From the NCBI GenBank assembly GCA_004558025.1, contig SFEG01000001.1, positions 62,001 to 126,000 of the forward strand: DNA of 64,000 nt. The letters are read 5' to 3'. This stretch comes from Clostridiales bacterium. Its GTDB lineage: Bacteria; Bacillota; Clostridia; Oscillospirales; Oscillospiraceae. Under the pieces are notes generated by a model. That model made no database searches. It saw only the letters and a list, made by a program, of their open reading frames with translations, and had not been told where the DNA came from. Positions 35,119-44,723 of this stretch are shown piece after piece. The first letter of the stretch is position 1; each line of letters begins with the position of its first letter. The position numbers and the translations under genes were made by a program.

Positions 35119-35263
35119 AGCGAATGAGCCAGAGCCCGAGGCATATGAGAGCTGCGGCCAGCATAAACCACCAAAACTGAGTCGGAAGTATGAGCGAGAG
35201 AATTATGATAATTCCTGAAACTATTGCGATCACGGCAAATAAAGCACACGGACCTTTACGCAA
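35111..35263 (-). CDS. Small two-helix membrane protein (50 residues)
   Basis: A short frame from TTG 35263 to TAA 35111 encodes 50 residues: a basic start (MRKGPC), a first hydrophobic helix (about 6-26), a turn with LPTQFWWF (26-33), a second helix (34-46) and the ending WLIRCH. Two compact membrane helices joined by Pro-Thr-Gln-Phe-Trp-Trp resemble small proteins found beside spore genes in Clostridia, from memory rather than a search. The codon pattern and lack of any other gene in the 262-bp gap support it. The TTG is within the T-run of the rsgA terminator, and GGGGGCGG of the hairpin is the only ribosome-site-like sequence, so the start is uncertain. Confidence 0.5.
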   Translation of the reverse strand: MRKGPCALFAVIAIVSGIIIILSLILPTQFWWFMLAAALICLGLWLIRCH

Positions 35264-35313
35264 AAAACCGCCCCCAGCATACGCGTTTTTATAAAACGTA
35301 TGCCGGAGGCGGT
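35262..35313 (-). terminator. Intrinsic terminator of the rsgA operon
   Basis: On the minus strand ACCGCCTCC-GGCATACG pairs with CGTATGC-GGGGGCGGT (about 16 bp with one interruption; loop TTTTATAAAAACG region) and is followed by T6. It lies 10 bases past the rsgA stop. The T-run includes the TTG start proposed for the 50-residue membrane protein. Confidence 0.8.
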
Positions 35314-35322
35314 CTGAGTATT

Positions 35323-36198
35323 CTATTTATTTTCCCAAAACTTATTTTTTGCGGCAAGCTCATAGAGTCTTGCGTATGAATAATATCGGCTTTTTTGTAT
35401 GCTTCCGTCCTTAACGGCAGCCGTAACCGCACAGCCGGGCTCTTTAAGGTGAGCGCAATCGGCAAATCGGCATAAGCCGATGTAATCTTTAAAATCTCGG
35501 AAGTCATATTGAAGCTCCGACTTATCTATGGTCTGCATCATTTCGATCTCGAACGAGGCAAAGCCCGGTGTGTCCGCGATATATGTCTCATCGCCGGCAT
35601 CGAACAGTTCGACATGGCGCGTCGTATGTCTGCCTCGGCCAAGCTTTTCGCTCACTTCGCCGACCTGAAGGTGAAGCCGCGGGAGCATGGCATTCAATAT
35701 GCTTGATTTGCCCACACCGGAGTTGCCCGTGAACGCGCATATCTTGCCCTTGAGCGCGTTTTTTAACTCTGCTATGCCCTCGCCCGTCTCGGCGCTTACT
35801 CTGTACGTCTCAAAGCCTGAGGAGGAATATAGAGCAAACAGCTCGTCGGCGGGGTCAATATCGGTCTTATTTATGCAGACTATCAGCTCGCAGCCGGCCT
35901 CCTCCGTTATAACGGACACTCTGTCTATTAAAAACGGATCCGTTACGGGATTTGTGTTCGCGGCGATAAATATGAGCGCGTCAATATTGGCCACAGTGGG
36001 GCGGATAAAAAAGTTTTTGCGCTCATGCACGGCGGTGACATAGCCCTTTGAACCGTCGGCGTCGAAGCTGACTCTGTCACCCACCATGGGCGACGTACCG
36101 TCAAGGCGGAATTTTCCGCGTGCGCGGCATTCATAGACGCTGCTGCCGGAATCAACATAGTAAAAGCCGCTGAGTGCCTTGATTATCGTGCCGTCCAT
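35323..36198 (-). CDS. rsgA: Ribosome small-subunit-dependent GTPase RsgA
   Basis: RsgA (291 residues) is a circularly permuted GTPase for late 30S assembly. In order: an OB fold (1-65), G4 NKTD (110-113), G5 SAETGEG, G1 GNSGVGKSS (158-166), G2/switch GRGRHTTRHVELF, G3 DTPGFASF, and a C-terminal zinc motif with CRFADCAHLKEPGC. It starts right after the prkC stop, continuing the Bacillus-like order prpC-prkC-rsgA; thiN and rpe do not follow. Confidence 0.97.
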   Translation of the reverse strand: MDGTIIKALSGFYYVDSGSSVYECRARGKFRLDGTSPMVGDRVSFDADGSKGYVTAVHERKNFFIRPTVANIDALIFIAANTNPVTDPFLIDRVSVITEEAGCELIVCINKTDIDPADELFALYSSSGFETYRVSAETGEGIAELKNALKGKICAFTGNSGVGKSSILNAMLPRLHLQVGEVSEKLGRGRHTTRHVELFDAGDETYIADTPGFASFEIEMMQTIDKSELQYDFRDFKDYIGLCRFADCAHLKEPGCAVTAAVKDGSIQKSRYYSYARLYELAAKNKFWENK

Positions 36199-37887
36199 TC
36201 AGCCACCGTTTCCCGACGGGCCGGAGGAAATCGTTATGGATATCTTCGTATGCTCCTCGACCTGAGTACCTGCCGCGATGTTCTGATCAATGACAGTCCC
36301 CGCGTCGAGGTCACTGTCCGCCGTTGAGATATTTCCTACGCTGAGATTGCTGCTTTCAATTTTTTCGATTGCAGCCTGCTTGGACAGTCCCTTTAGCTGA
36401 GGCACCTTAGTCATTACCGCTTCCGGACCTGTGCTTATGATGATCTTTATCTCAGAGCCCTCATCGGCGGCAGACCCGGCGACAGGATCGGTACTGATGA
36501 CATAGCCCTTCGTTATGCTGTCCGACGGAGCCTGCTCGATAACATAAGTAAAGCCCGCGTCCTGGATCATGCTTATGGCCTCTTCCCTTTCGCGGTTTAC
36601 GATATCCGGAACTCTGAGCAGCCGTTTCTGATCGTCTACGGTTTCCGCGGCGCAGACAAGCTCGACAACGATCTTACTGTTTTTATCATTTACGGATTTA
36701 CTGCGTCCGGATTCGGGATCCTGCGAAAGGATTATTCCGTATTCGTGCTCGAGGTCTACCTTGAAGGTGACCTTGAAGTCATAGACCTTTTTGTAGTCCT
36801 TATCGTTTATGACATCTTCATAGTAACGGCCGACGAAATTATCTACCTTGACCTTTACCGGGTCTGAAAACAGATCCTTAAGAAAATATCCGTTTAAGAA
36901 AACAAAGCCGATTATGACAAACAGCAGAACGGCCAATATGCCGGAGCTGAGTGCTATCTTGCGGCTGCGGCGGCTTTTTTTCCTGCGCTGCAGCTGATCG
37001 TCGCTGTCTATAAGTACCGCCTCGGAGTCCTCAAGCACATGAGCGGCGAGGCTTTGCGCTTTGTACTGCTCAAGGTCTGCAAGCAGCTCGCTTGCCGTCT
37101 GATAACGTTTATCCATGTCGGAGTTCATTGCCTTGAGGCATATGCGCTCAAGCTCCTCGGGGATATCGGGAACCAGCTCGCGGGGGCTGACAGGATCGGT
37201 GTTCATATGCTTTACGGCGACCTCAACATCGGAAGCGCCGATATACGGCAGCTTGCCGGTGAGCATTTCGTACATGACGATGCCGAGAGAGTATATATCG
37301 CTTCGCGCATCGGGAGCCTGACCGCGCGCCTGCTCGGGCGCAATGTAGTGCACCGAGCCGACGGCCTCACCGTTATTTTCCTCGATATCGCTTTCGAGCG
37401 AGGCAATGCCGAAGTCTGCGACCTTTATCATGCCGTCCTTGAGAAGCATGATATTCTGCGGCTTTATATCGCGGTGGATGATGCCCTTGCTGTGCGCATG
37501 CTCCAAAGCTTTTGCAATTTGAATGGTGAAATCCAGAACCTCGGCCGGCTCGAGAACGCTTTTTTTCTGCAAATACTGCTTGAGCGTTATGCCTTCAATG
37601 AGCTCCATGACGATATATTCGACATCGTCGCTGTGGCTTACGTCATACACCGAAACGATATTCGGATGAGAAAGCATCGCGACGGCCTGCGACTCGGCAC
37701 AAAAACGACGGCGAAGCTCGGTGTTCGCGGCAGTTTCGTCGCGCATTATCTTGACCGCGTCATATCTGTTAAGTCTGTGGCACAGAGCCTTGTACACATT
37801 CGCCATGCCGCCCGAGCCTATGAGCTCGATGATCTCATAGCGGTCATCAAGGATCCTGCCTATATATTTATCAGCACTGTTTTCCAT
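36199..37887 (-). CDS. prkC: Membrane Ser/Thr protein kinase PrkC (Stk) with PASTA domains
   Basis: The 562-residue kinase senses cell-wall fragments or lipid II through outside PASTA domains and controls growth, and spore germination in Bacillus. Kinase parts: GSGGMANVY loop, K46, HRDIKPQN with D140, DFG (158-160), SVHYIAPEQA. A basic linker leads to one membrane helix (about 312-335). Three PASTA repeats follow (about 340-410, 418-485, 487-555). Ending GPSGNGG. It is paired with the phosphatase gene 16 bp upstream. Confidence 0.96.
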   Translation of the reverse strand: MENSADKYIGRILDDRYEIIELIGSGGMANVYKALCHRLNRYDAVKIMRDETAANTELRRRFCAESQAVAMLSHPNIVSVYDVSHSDDVEYIVMELIEGITLKQYLQKKSVLEPAEVLDFTIQIAKALEHAHSKGIIHRDIKPQNIMLLKDGMIKVADFGIASLESDIEENNGEAVGSVHYIAPEQARGQAPDARSDIYSLGIVMYEMLTGKLPYIGASDVEVAVKHMNTDPVSPRELVPDIPEELERICLKAMNSDMDKRYQTASELLADLEQYKAQSLAAHVLEDSEAVLIDSDDQLQRRKKSRRSRKIALSSGILAVLLFVIIGFVFLNGYFLKDLFSDPVKVKVDNFVGRYYEDVINDKDYKKVYDFKVTFKVDLEHEYGIILSQDPESGRSKSVNDKNSKIVVELVCAAETVDDQKRLLRVPDIVNREREEAISMIQDAGFTYVIEQAPSDSITKGYVISTDPVAGSAADEGSEIKIIISTGPEAVMTKVPQLKGLSKQAAIEKIESSNLSVGNISTADSDLDAGTVIDQNIAAGTQVEEHTKISITISSGPSGNGG

Positions 37888-37903
37888 AATAGCACCTTTA
37901 ATA

Positions 37904-38641
37904 TCAAGTCTTAATTAAAACTATAGAGACATTGTCTCTCGCTCCGCGCGCAAGCGCAAGCGCCATGAGCTTGGAGCAGACATCCTTTGGCAAAGCGTTT
38001 TCCCTGAAATGATCGTGGATCTCCTTATCGCTGACCATGTTGCTCAGACCGTCCGAGCACAACAGAATGCCGTCGCCCTTATGGAGAGGGCATTCAAAAT
38101 AATCCGACTCTACGGACGCGTCAACTCCGAGAGCGCGGGTTATGATATTTTTCTTAGGATGATGAGCTGCTTCTTCACGGCTTATCGCACCCATGGCAAC
38201 AAGCTCCTCGACATACGAATGATCTCGGCTTATCTGCTTTATCTCATCCTTTGACAGGTAATAAGCTCTGCTGTCACCCACATTTACAAGGCAGGCCTTG
38301 CGTCGCGTTATTATACCGCCGACGAGCGTGGTGCCCATGCCGTTGTAATTTGCGTCAAAGCGCGAATATTCGTATACAACACCGTTTGCGTCGGCGCAGC
38401 TGTCGCGCAGGAGCTTTTCATGGTTCCCAATTATAAGACGCGGCTCGACAAGGCTTTCATACACGCGGCTGACAAACTCCTTGCTCGAGAGCCGGCTTGC
38501 AAGGTCGCCGGCCTTGGCACCGCCCATACCGTCGCATATGACGGCGATAACGCATTTGCGTCTGTCGCAATTTTCAATAATATAGCTGTCCTGATTTTCG
38601 CTTCTGACCTTACCCTTGTCAGTTATGCCGAAACTTTTCAT
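37904..38641 (-). CDS. stp: PP2C-type Ser/Thr protein phosphatase (Stp/PrpC)
   Basis: The 245-residue metal-dependent phosphatase reverses PrkC phosphorylation. Motifs: ITDKGKVRSENQDSY with the metal Asp, CDGMGG (36-41), NYNGMGTTLVGGI, VNVGDSRAYYL, ISRDHSYVEELV, LLCSDGLSNMVSD and the last metal Asp in ARGARDNVSIVLI. All metal-binding residues are visible. ATG overlaps the rlmN stop by 4 bp. Confidence 0.96.
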   Translation of the reverse strand: MKSFGITDKGKVRSENQDSYIIENCDRRKCVIAVICDGMGGAKAGDLASRLSSKEFVSRVYESLVEPRLIIGNHEKLLRDSCADANGVVYEYSRFDANYNGMGTTLVGGIITRRKACLVNVGDSRAYYLSKDEIKQISRDHSYVEELVAMGAISREEAAHHPKKNIITRALGVDASVESDYFECPLHKGDGILLCSDGLSNMVSDKEIHDHFRENALPKDVCSKLMALALARGARDNVSIVLIKT

Positions 38642-39675
38642 TTTTTCTGATTGCCCTTCTGCATTTTTCTGCGGAGCTGACCGCAGGAGGCTTCAACATC
38701 GCCGCCGAGCTTGCGGCGAACCGTTACATTAACGCCGCTATCCTCCAGGACTTTGACAAAGGCCTTGATATGCCCCTGCGTCGATGGCTGAAAACGGCTT
38801 TCCTCAACGTGATTCATAGGTATCAGATTGACGTGCGCTCCGACGTACCTTGCGCGCTTGGCCAAAAGCTCGGCATGGTACTGCGTATCGTTCACGCCGT
38901 CGATCATTATATACTCAAACGATATCCTGCGGCCGGTCTTCTCATAATAGCGGCGGCAGCACTCCATGAGCTCATCCACTCCTCTGCCGTGGTTTGACGG
39001 CATTATCTTCGAGCGGGTCTCGTCATCGGGCGCGTGCAGGGATACCGATAAGGTCAATTGTAAATTAAGCTCTGCCAGTTTGTCAAACTTTTCTGTTATT
39101 CCGCAGGTTGACAACGAAATGTGCCGCATGCCGATGTTCATACCGTCGGGGTGGTTTACGAGCTCGAGGAATTTGACGACATTATCAAAATTATCGAGCG
39201 GCTCGCCAATACCCATTAGGACGATGTTTGATATCTGCTTTCCCGAGTCGAGCTGCGAGAACATGACTTCCTCAAGTATCTCGTTCGGCTCAAGGCATCT
39301 GACCAGTCCGCCGATTGTCGACGCGCAGAATGCGCAGCCCTGGCGGCAGCCGACCTGAGTCGATACGCACACGGTGTTTCCGTGCTTATAGCTCATTACA
39401 ACGGTCTCTACGGCATTTCCGTCATAAAGCTCCCAAAGGTATTTTATCGTGCCGTCTATTTTCGATACCTGCTTACTGAGCACCTTCGGTTTATAAACGG
39501 TGTATTCGTTTTTGAGCTTTTCCCGCAGAGATTTCGGGATATCGCTCATCTCATCTATCGAGCCTATTCCCCTGCCAAGCCATTTAAACATCTGCTTTGC
39601 GCGGTATTTCGGCTCGCCGAGCTCCGTAAGCAGCTGCTCTATTTCGTTTGGGAGCATGCTCCTAAGGTTTTTCAT
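38638..39675 (-). CDS. rlmN: 23S rRNA/tRNA adenine-C2 methyltransferase RlmN
   Basis: A radical SAM enzyme of 345 residues that methylates A2503 of 23S rRNA and A37 of some tRNAs. The CxxxCxxC cluster is C110, C114 and C117 (GCRQGCAFC), GIGEPLDN binds SAM, and the catalytic Cys near the C-terminus is in VEASCGQL. The N-terminal helical domain (KYRAKQMFKWL) binds RNA. It overlaps rsmB and stp by 4 bp at each end. Confidence 0.97.
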   Translation of the reverse strand: MKNLRSMLPNEIEQLLTELGEPKYRAKQMFKWLGRGIGSIDEMSDIPKSLREKLKNEYTVYKPKVLSKQVSKIDGTIKYLWELYDGNAVETVVMSYKHGNTVCVSTQVGCRQGCAFCASTIGGLVRCLEPNEILEEVMFSQLDSGKQISNIVLMGIGEPLDNFDNVVKFLELVNHPDGMNIGMRHISLSTCGITEKFDKLAELNLQLTLSVSLHAPDDETRSKIMPSNHGRGVDELMECCRRYYEKTGRRISFEYIMIDGVNDTQYHAELLAKRARYVGAHVNLIPMNHVEESRFQPSTQGHIKAFVKVLEDSGVNVTVRRKLGGDVEASCGQLRRKMQKGNQKK

Positions 39676-40979
39676 TTATCTCTCCTCAGCTTGCTGACAA
39701 AAAATCCGTCCGTTCCGTGAATATCCGGCCAAAACGTGATATAGCCGTTTTCGGCTTCTTCACCGCTCGGCAGCGTAAAGCGTTCCGCGGAAAACTCCGG
39801 GTGAGTGCGCAGAAATTCGCGCACGACGCATTCGTTTTCTTCCTCCATAACGGTGCAGGTAGAGTATATTATAATCCCGCCGGGCTTTACGTATTGCGAA
39901 AGGTTTTCGAGTATTGTCTCCTGAATAGGCGGCATTGCGGCGCTGTCTTTTTGCGGCTTATATCGGATTTCCGGCTTTTTGCGGATAACTCCGTAGCCCG
40001 AGCACGGAACATCACAGATAACGGCATCATATTGCCTGTTATAAGGCAGTCTTGCATCGTGCGGGAACGCATTTATGATATCGATCCCGAGGCGCTGAGC
40101 CCCGTCATTTATAAGACGTATCTTCTTATCGTGAAGGTCGCAGGAATCTATATGCCCCTTGTTTTTCATAGCGATCGCTGCGGCAAAGCTTTTCCCGCCG
40201 GGAGCCGCGCACGCGTCAAGGATGTCCATGCCGGGCGTAAGCTCTGCGGCCAGCACTGCGCACTTTGCTGCGGGATCCTGAACGTAAAACAGGCCCTCAT
40301 AAAAGCCGTCCATCGCGCTCACGCTTCCGGAGGCGACAATGCAGTAGGGCAGCCAGGGATGCTCCGGGCATTCTATCCCCGAGGCTTTTAGACGAGCAAT
40401 AAGCTCCTGCGCCGATATTTTCAGTGTGTTTACCTGAATGCATGTATCTGGTATCGAGTTATTCGACGCGAAAAATGCCTCCGCTGCGTCATATCCACGG
40501 CGGGAGATAATATATTGTACCAGCCACAGCGGGTGACTGTATTTGATTGAAAGATATTCGGCCGTGCCCTTTCCGGGAATATCGGGCAACTGCGTCTTAT
40601 CGGCGGAAAGCCTTCTCAAGATGGCATTGCAGAAGCCGGATGCCCTTGAATAGCCTAAGCTTTTGCACAGCGCTACCGATTCGTTCACTGCGGCCGAAGC
40701 CGGGATCTTATCCATAAAAATCAGCTGATACGCGCCTGTGCGCATTATATCGCGAACCTTGGGCTCTATCTTAGATGAGGCCGAGCTGTACAGATCTATA
40801 TAATAGTCAAGCAGCGCAGTGTTCTGCGTAACGCCGAGGCTTATGCTCACGGCCAGCGCCAGTGAGCGCTGATCGAGACCGTATTTGGTTTTCATCACGT
40901 CGCCGAGGGCGGACGACCATGCACCATCGCGCCGTATCCTCTCAAGCGCGAAGACTGCGGCCTGCCTTGCTTTATCCAA
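39672..40979 (-). CDS. rsmB: 16S rRNA m5C967 methyltransferase RsmB (Sun)
   Basis: The 435-residue enzyme has an N-terminal NusB-like RNA-binding domain (1-150; MRTGAYQLIFMDKIPASAAVNESVALCKS) and a C-terminal m5C methyltransferase domain (DACAAPGGKSFAAA, DLHDKKIRLI, CDVPCSGYGVIRKKPEIRY with catalytic Cys, YSTCTV). TTG start at 40979 with AAAGGTGG nine bases upstream; there is no nearer ATG. It lies between fmt and rlmN as in Bacillus. Confidence 0.95.
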   Translation of the reverse strand: MDKARQAAVFALERIRRDGAWSSALGDVMKTKYGLDQRSLALAVSISLGVTQNTALLDYYIDLYSSASSKIEPKVRDIMRTGAYQLIFMDKIPASAAVNESVALCKSLGYSRASGFCNAILRRLSADKTQLPDIPGKGTAEYLSIKYSHPLWLVQYIISRRGYDAAEAFFASNNSIPDTCIQVNTLKISAQELIARLKASGIECPEHPWLPYCIVASGSVSAMDGFYEGLFYVQDPAAKCAVLAAELTPGMDILDACAAPGGKSFAAAIAMKNKGHIDSCDLHDKKIRLINDGAQRLGIDIINAFPHDARLPYNRQYDAVICDVPCSGYGVIRKKPEIRYKPQKDSAAMPPIQETILENLSQYVKPGGIIIYSTCTVMEEENECVVREFLRTHPEFSAERFTLPSGEEAENGYITFWPDIHGTDGFFVSKLRRDK

Positions 40980-40982
40980 TGC

Positions 40983-41903
40983 TTAATCCACCTTTATGGG
41001 ATGTCCGAGCAGATAGTCGGACGCTTTCATGCGTTTTTTACCGGCTGCCTGAAGCTCGGTGATAAGAATAGTTTCGCCGCCCAGGCAGGCGACCTCTATG
41101 CCCTGCTTCCCAGCGCTTACTATGCTGCCGGGGGCTTTTGCGGTTTTGGCCTGAGTATACTCGGCAGAGTATATTTTGAACACCTTGCCGTCAAGCTCAG
41201 CTGTCGCTACCGGCCATGGCTGCAAGCCGTAGATATGCTTAATTATCTCACGCGGAGTCTTTGCCCAGTCGATCGGGCTCAAGCTCTTATCAAGCATTTT
41301 TACATAGCTTGCCTTACTGTGATCCTGCGGTGTTCTCGGTGCTGTACCTGCGTCGATATCGCGCAGAGTCTTGTCCAAAAGCTCAGCTCCCATGAGCATG
41401 AGCCTGTCAAACAGCTCACCTGAGGTCTCGAACTCGCCGATCTCGGTCTCGGCCGTGTAGATCACATCGCCGGTATCCATTTCCGAAGCGAGGTACATGG
41501 TCGTAACGCCAGTCGTCTTATCGCCGTTTAATACGGCCCATTGAATGGGGGCTGCACCGCGATATTTGGGTAAAAGCGACGCATGAACATTTATAGCACC
41601 GTATTGGGGCACGGCGAGCATATCGTCCGGCAGGATGCGGCCATATGCAACGACGACGAGAATGTCGGGCTCAAGGCTTTTAACGAGCTCTGTCGCCGTT
41701 CCGTCTCTAAGCTTTGTCGGCTGATAAACCGGAATATCATGCTCAAGCGCGATCTCCTTAACCGGACTGAACGACAGCTTCATGCCTCTGTCGCGCGGCT
41801 TGTCCGGCTGCGTAAAAACGCCGACGACATCGTATTTTTCATCTATGAGTTTTTTCAGTGAGGCAGCGGCGAAGTCCGGCGTGCCCATAAAAACTATACG
41901 CAT
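40983..41903 (-). CDS. fmt: Methionyl-tRNA formyltransferase
   Basis: It formylates initiator Met-tRNA. The 306-residue product has RIVFMGTPDFA, the formyl-THF site NVHASLLPKYRGAAPIQWAV with the catalytic Asn-His, and DTGDVIY. The C-terminal OB-like domain starts at about 205. ATG 41903 has GAGG upstream and is preferred over a TTG two codons earlier. Next to def, the enzyme that removes the formyl group. Confidence 0.97.
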   Translation of the reverse strand: MRIVFMGTPDFAAASLKKLIDEKYDVVGVFTQPDKPRDRGMKLSFSPVKEIALEHDIPVYQPTKLRDGTATELVKSLEPDILVVVAYGRILPDDMLAVPQYGAINVHASLLPKYRGAAPIQWAVLNGDKTTGVTTMYLASEMDTGDVIYTAETEIGEFETSGELFDRLMLMGAELLDKTLRDIDAGTAPRTPQDHSKASYVKMLDKSLSPIDWAKTPREIIKHIYGLQPWPVATAELDGKVFKIYSAEYTQAKTAKAPGSIVSAGKQGIEVACLGGETILITELQAAGKKRMKASDYLLGHPIKVD

Positions 41904-41905
41904 GC

Positions 41906-42409
41906 TCAATCCTCGCTTCCGCTTCCCTTCAGTTCTTCCTCAGACAGCATACGCTCGGCCTTTTCCGTAAACAGATGCCCGTCCAAATGATCGAGCTCGT
42001 GGCAGATGCACCTTGCGGTAAGACCCGTGCCGGTGTATTCGAACCACTTGCCGTCTCTGTCCTGAGCGCGGACGGTCACGCACGACGGACGGCGGACTAT
42101 GCCGTACTCGCCGGGCACACTGAGGCAGCCCTCTGCACCGACCTGCTCGCCCTCGTTTTTTACGATGACGGGGTTAATAAGCTCAAGTATCTCCTCATCC
42201 TCTTCGTCCTCGACATTTGTCTCAATAACGAGTACAACGCGGCGAAGTATGCCGACCTGTGGTGCGGCAAGGCCGACGCCGTTTGCGTTTTCAAGCGTTT
42301 CGGCCATATCGTCAAGAAGCTGATGGAGTCTTTCATCGAATTTTACCTGCTCGCGGCAGACCTTGTGAAGTATCTTATCCTCTTGGGTCACTATGTGTCT
42401 GAGTGCCAT
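41906..42409 (-). CDS. def: Peptide deformylase
   Basis: A 167-residue metalloenzyme that removes the N-formyl group from new proteins. The three PDF motifs are GVGLAAPQ (44-51), EGCLS (93-97, metal Cys) and HELDH (137-141, metal His pair and catalytic Glu). The chain carries a glutamate-rich loop (VEDEEDEEIL, 66-75) between motifs 1 and 2. ATG with AGGAGA upstream. Confidence 0.97.
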   Translation of the reverse strand: MALRHIVTQEDKILHKVCREQVKFDERLHQLLDDMAETLENANGVGLAAPQVGILRRVVLVIETNVEDEEDEEILELINPVIVKNEGEQVGAEGCLSVPGEYGIVRRPSCVTVRAQDRDGKWFEYTGTGLTARCICHELDHLDGHLFTEKAERMLSEEELKGSGSED

Positions 42410-42418
42410 AATATTCTC

Positions 42419-44671
42419 CTAATCTGAGGGGTTATTGTCGGCAAAAACGCTGACTCCCCTGTATTTGCCGGATCCGGCGCAGCGGATAAGCACCGACGAG
42501 ACAAGCTCGCGCAGCTGCTTATCGGCATTGCAGCATATGTTTACTCTGTATCTGTAGCGGTTATTTACCCTGACTACCGGCAGTGGAGCCGGTCCGAGTA
42601 TGCGCACATCGTCTCGCGCGCCGATCGATGCCTTCAGCACCGTGCATATATCCGCGCAGCACTTTATCACCGCGCTTTCAACAGCGCCTGTGGCCGTTAT
42701 CGCAATGATATCGGCAAACGGCGGCGTATTCTGAAGTCTGCGCAGGCTGAGCTCTGTTTTATAAAAACCGTCATAATCCTGCGCGGCGGCGAGGCGTATA
42801 AGCTCGTTTTGCGGCGTAAATGTCTGTATGATCGCGCGGCCGGGCTTACTGCCCCTTCCGCTGCGGCCGATGACCTGGGTTATGAGCGAAAACGTCCGCT
42901 CGCCCGAGCGATAGTCGCCGCAATAAAGGCTCTGATCGGCAGAAATGACACCGATGAGCGTCACATTTTCAAAGTTTAAGCCCTTGGTAACCATTTGAGT
43001 GCCGACCATTATGGGTATCTTTTCGTTTTTAAATTTTCCGAGCAGCGCATCGTGGCTGCCGGCGGTTCTAACCGTATCCGTATCCATGCGAAGGATACCG
43101 GTATCAGGGTACAGCTCGTGAAGCTCATCTTCAATAAGCTGCGTACCCGCGCCGATGAACGTAAGCATACCGCCGCAGTCGGGGCAGCGGCTGTCAACTC
43201 TGCGCGTATAGCCGCAGTAATGGCACATAAGGCGCTTATTTGCGCTGTGATATGTCAGCGAAACGCTGCAATTCGGGCATTTATAGACGTATCCGCAGTC
43301 GCCGCAGCAGATGAGCTTATTTGCTCCGCGGCGGTTTATGAACAGTATGCTCTGCTCGCCGCGGGAGAGGTTATCTTCAAGCTCGGTGCGCAGGCGGGAG
43401 CTGAGCTCGCCGCTGTTTCCGGCCTTGAGCTCCTTTTTCATATCGACTATTTCGACCGAGGGCAGCTGCATCGCGTTATATCTCTCGTGCAGCTCGAAAA
43501 GCTTATACTTCCCGGTCTCAGCCGCATAGCGGCTTTCGATATCCGGAGTTGCGGAGCCGAGCAGAAGCAGTGAATTTGTCTTTGCACAGCGATACTTTGC
43601 GATATCGCGCGCGTGATATCTCGGAGAGCTTTCCGATTTGTAGCTGTCCTCCTGCTCCTCGTCAATGATAACGAGTCCGAGATTTTCAAAGGGTGCGAAC
43701 ACCGCACTGCGCGTACCGATGGCAAGCCTTGCCGAGCCGTTTTTTATGCGCTTCCACTCGTCGTAGCGCTCGCCGACTCCGAGGCTGCTGTGCAGTATTG
43801 CAACATCGTTACCAAAATACTCGGAAAATGTCCGTATCATCTGCGGGGTCAGAGCTATCTCGGGAACTAATAAAATTGCGCATTTGCCGCTTTTTATCGT
43901 GTCATCTATGAGACGGATATATACCGAGGTCTTGCCGCTTCCGGTGACGCCGCATAAAAGCGCTGCCTCGGGGCACGGCTCATCCAGCAGCTTTTTAAGC
44001 CCCGAATAAGCGGTCTCCTGCTCGCGATTGAGCGTCGGCAGAGCTTTGAGCTTTCCCGTCCAGATCTCGGGTCGGCGGAATACCTCCTCCTGCTCAGCCG
44101 TCACGAGCCCGGCGTTTATGAGCGCGTTGAGCGACTGACGCGACGCACCCGTAAAATGCATCGCCTCGCGCGCCGAAACTCTGCCGGTTGAGCATAAAAG
44201 CTCCAGCAATGATGCCTGCATGGGCGCTTTTCTGCGCTTTGTCTGCGCAAGAGCGAAGGCTTCATTGGCGTCGACGGCAAGCTCTATCATCTCGCACATC
44301 TTGTCGTTTACGCGCCGTGCGCCGGCAGCGTTGAACCAGCAGCCGGCTGGAAGGATAGCTCTGACAGCCTCATACACCGTGCAGAACAGCCTATCATGCA
44401 TCCACAGCGCAAGCTTCAACTGCGCCTGCGTGAGCATAGGCTCTTTGTCAAGGCATAACTCTATGGGCTTGAGCTTTTCGTATTCGCTTTTATCCGAAAG
44501 CCCAAGAACTATGCCCTCACTGCGGCGGTTGCCCCTGGAAAACGGAACGGTAACGCGCATTCCAGGAACCACCCTGCCGGACAAGCTGTCCGGGATCAGA
44601 TAATCATAGGGCTTGTCCAGGCTGTAGTTCGCGGCGGAGACCGCTATTTTCGCTATGCGATTTTCAGACAT
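42419..44671 (-). CDS. priA: Primosomal replication restart helicase PriA
   Basis: PriA (750 residues) reloads the replication machinery at stalled forks. An N-terminal DNA-binding part is followed by the superfamily 2 helicase core: Walker A GVTGSGKT, DEEQ box (IIDEEQED), GSATPD, and motifs V-VI (QVIGRSGRGSKPG). Zinc ligands are in CCGDCGYVYKCPNC and CHYCGYTRRVDSRCPDC. ATG with GCGGTGGG. coaBC, the usual upstream neighbour, is absent. Confidence 0.96.
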   Translation of the reverse strand: MSENRIAKIAVSAANYSLDKPYDYLIPDSLSGRVVPGMRVTVPFSRGNRRSEGIVLGLSDKSEYEKLKPIELCLDKEPMLTQAQLKLALWMHDRLFCTVYEAVRAILPAGCWFNAAGARRVNDKMCEMIELAVDANEAFALAQTKRRKAPMQASLLELLCSTGRVSAREAMHFTGASRQSLNALINAGLVTAEQEEVFRRPEIWTGKLKALPTLNREQETAYSGLKKLLDEPCPEAALLCGVTGSGKTSVYIRLIDDTIKSGKCAILLVPEIALTPQMIRTFSEYFGNDVAILHSSLGVGERYDEWKRIKNGSARLAIGTRSAVFAPFENLGLVIIDEEQEDSYKSESSPRYHARDIAKYRCAKTNSLLLLGSATPDIESRYAAETGKYKLFELHERYNAMQLPSVEIVDMKKELKAGNSGELSSRLRTELEDNLSRGEQSILFINRRGANKLICCGDCGYVYKCPNCSVSLTYHSANKRLMCHYCGYTRRVDSRCPDCGGMLTFIGAGTQLIEDELHELYPDTGILRMDTDTVRTAGSHDALLGKFKNEKIPIMVGTQMVTKGLNFENVTLIGVISADQSLYCGDYRSGERTFSLITQVIGRSGRGSKPGRAIIQTFTPQNELIRLAAAQDYDGFYKTELSLRRLQNTPPFADIIAITATGAVESAVIKCCADICTVLKASIGARDDVRILGPAPLPVVRVNNRYRYRVNICCNADKQLRELVSSVLIRCAGSGKYRGVSVFADNNPSD

Positions 44672-44696
44672 GTCCCACCGCCCTTAAGCAAAACTA

Positions 44697-44718
44697 AGCG
44701 GAGCAATGCGGTTCCGCT
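44697..44718 (-). terminator. Small hairpin between rpoZ and priA
   Basis: AGCGGA (44697-44702) pairs with TCCGCT (44713-44718) and is followed on the minus strand by TAGTTTTG. It is weak and may cause only partial termination before priA. Confidence 0.3.
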
Positions 44719-44723
44719 GTAAG

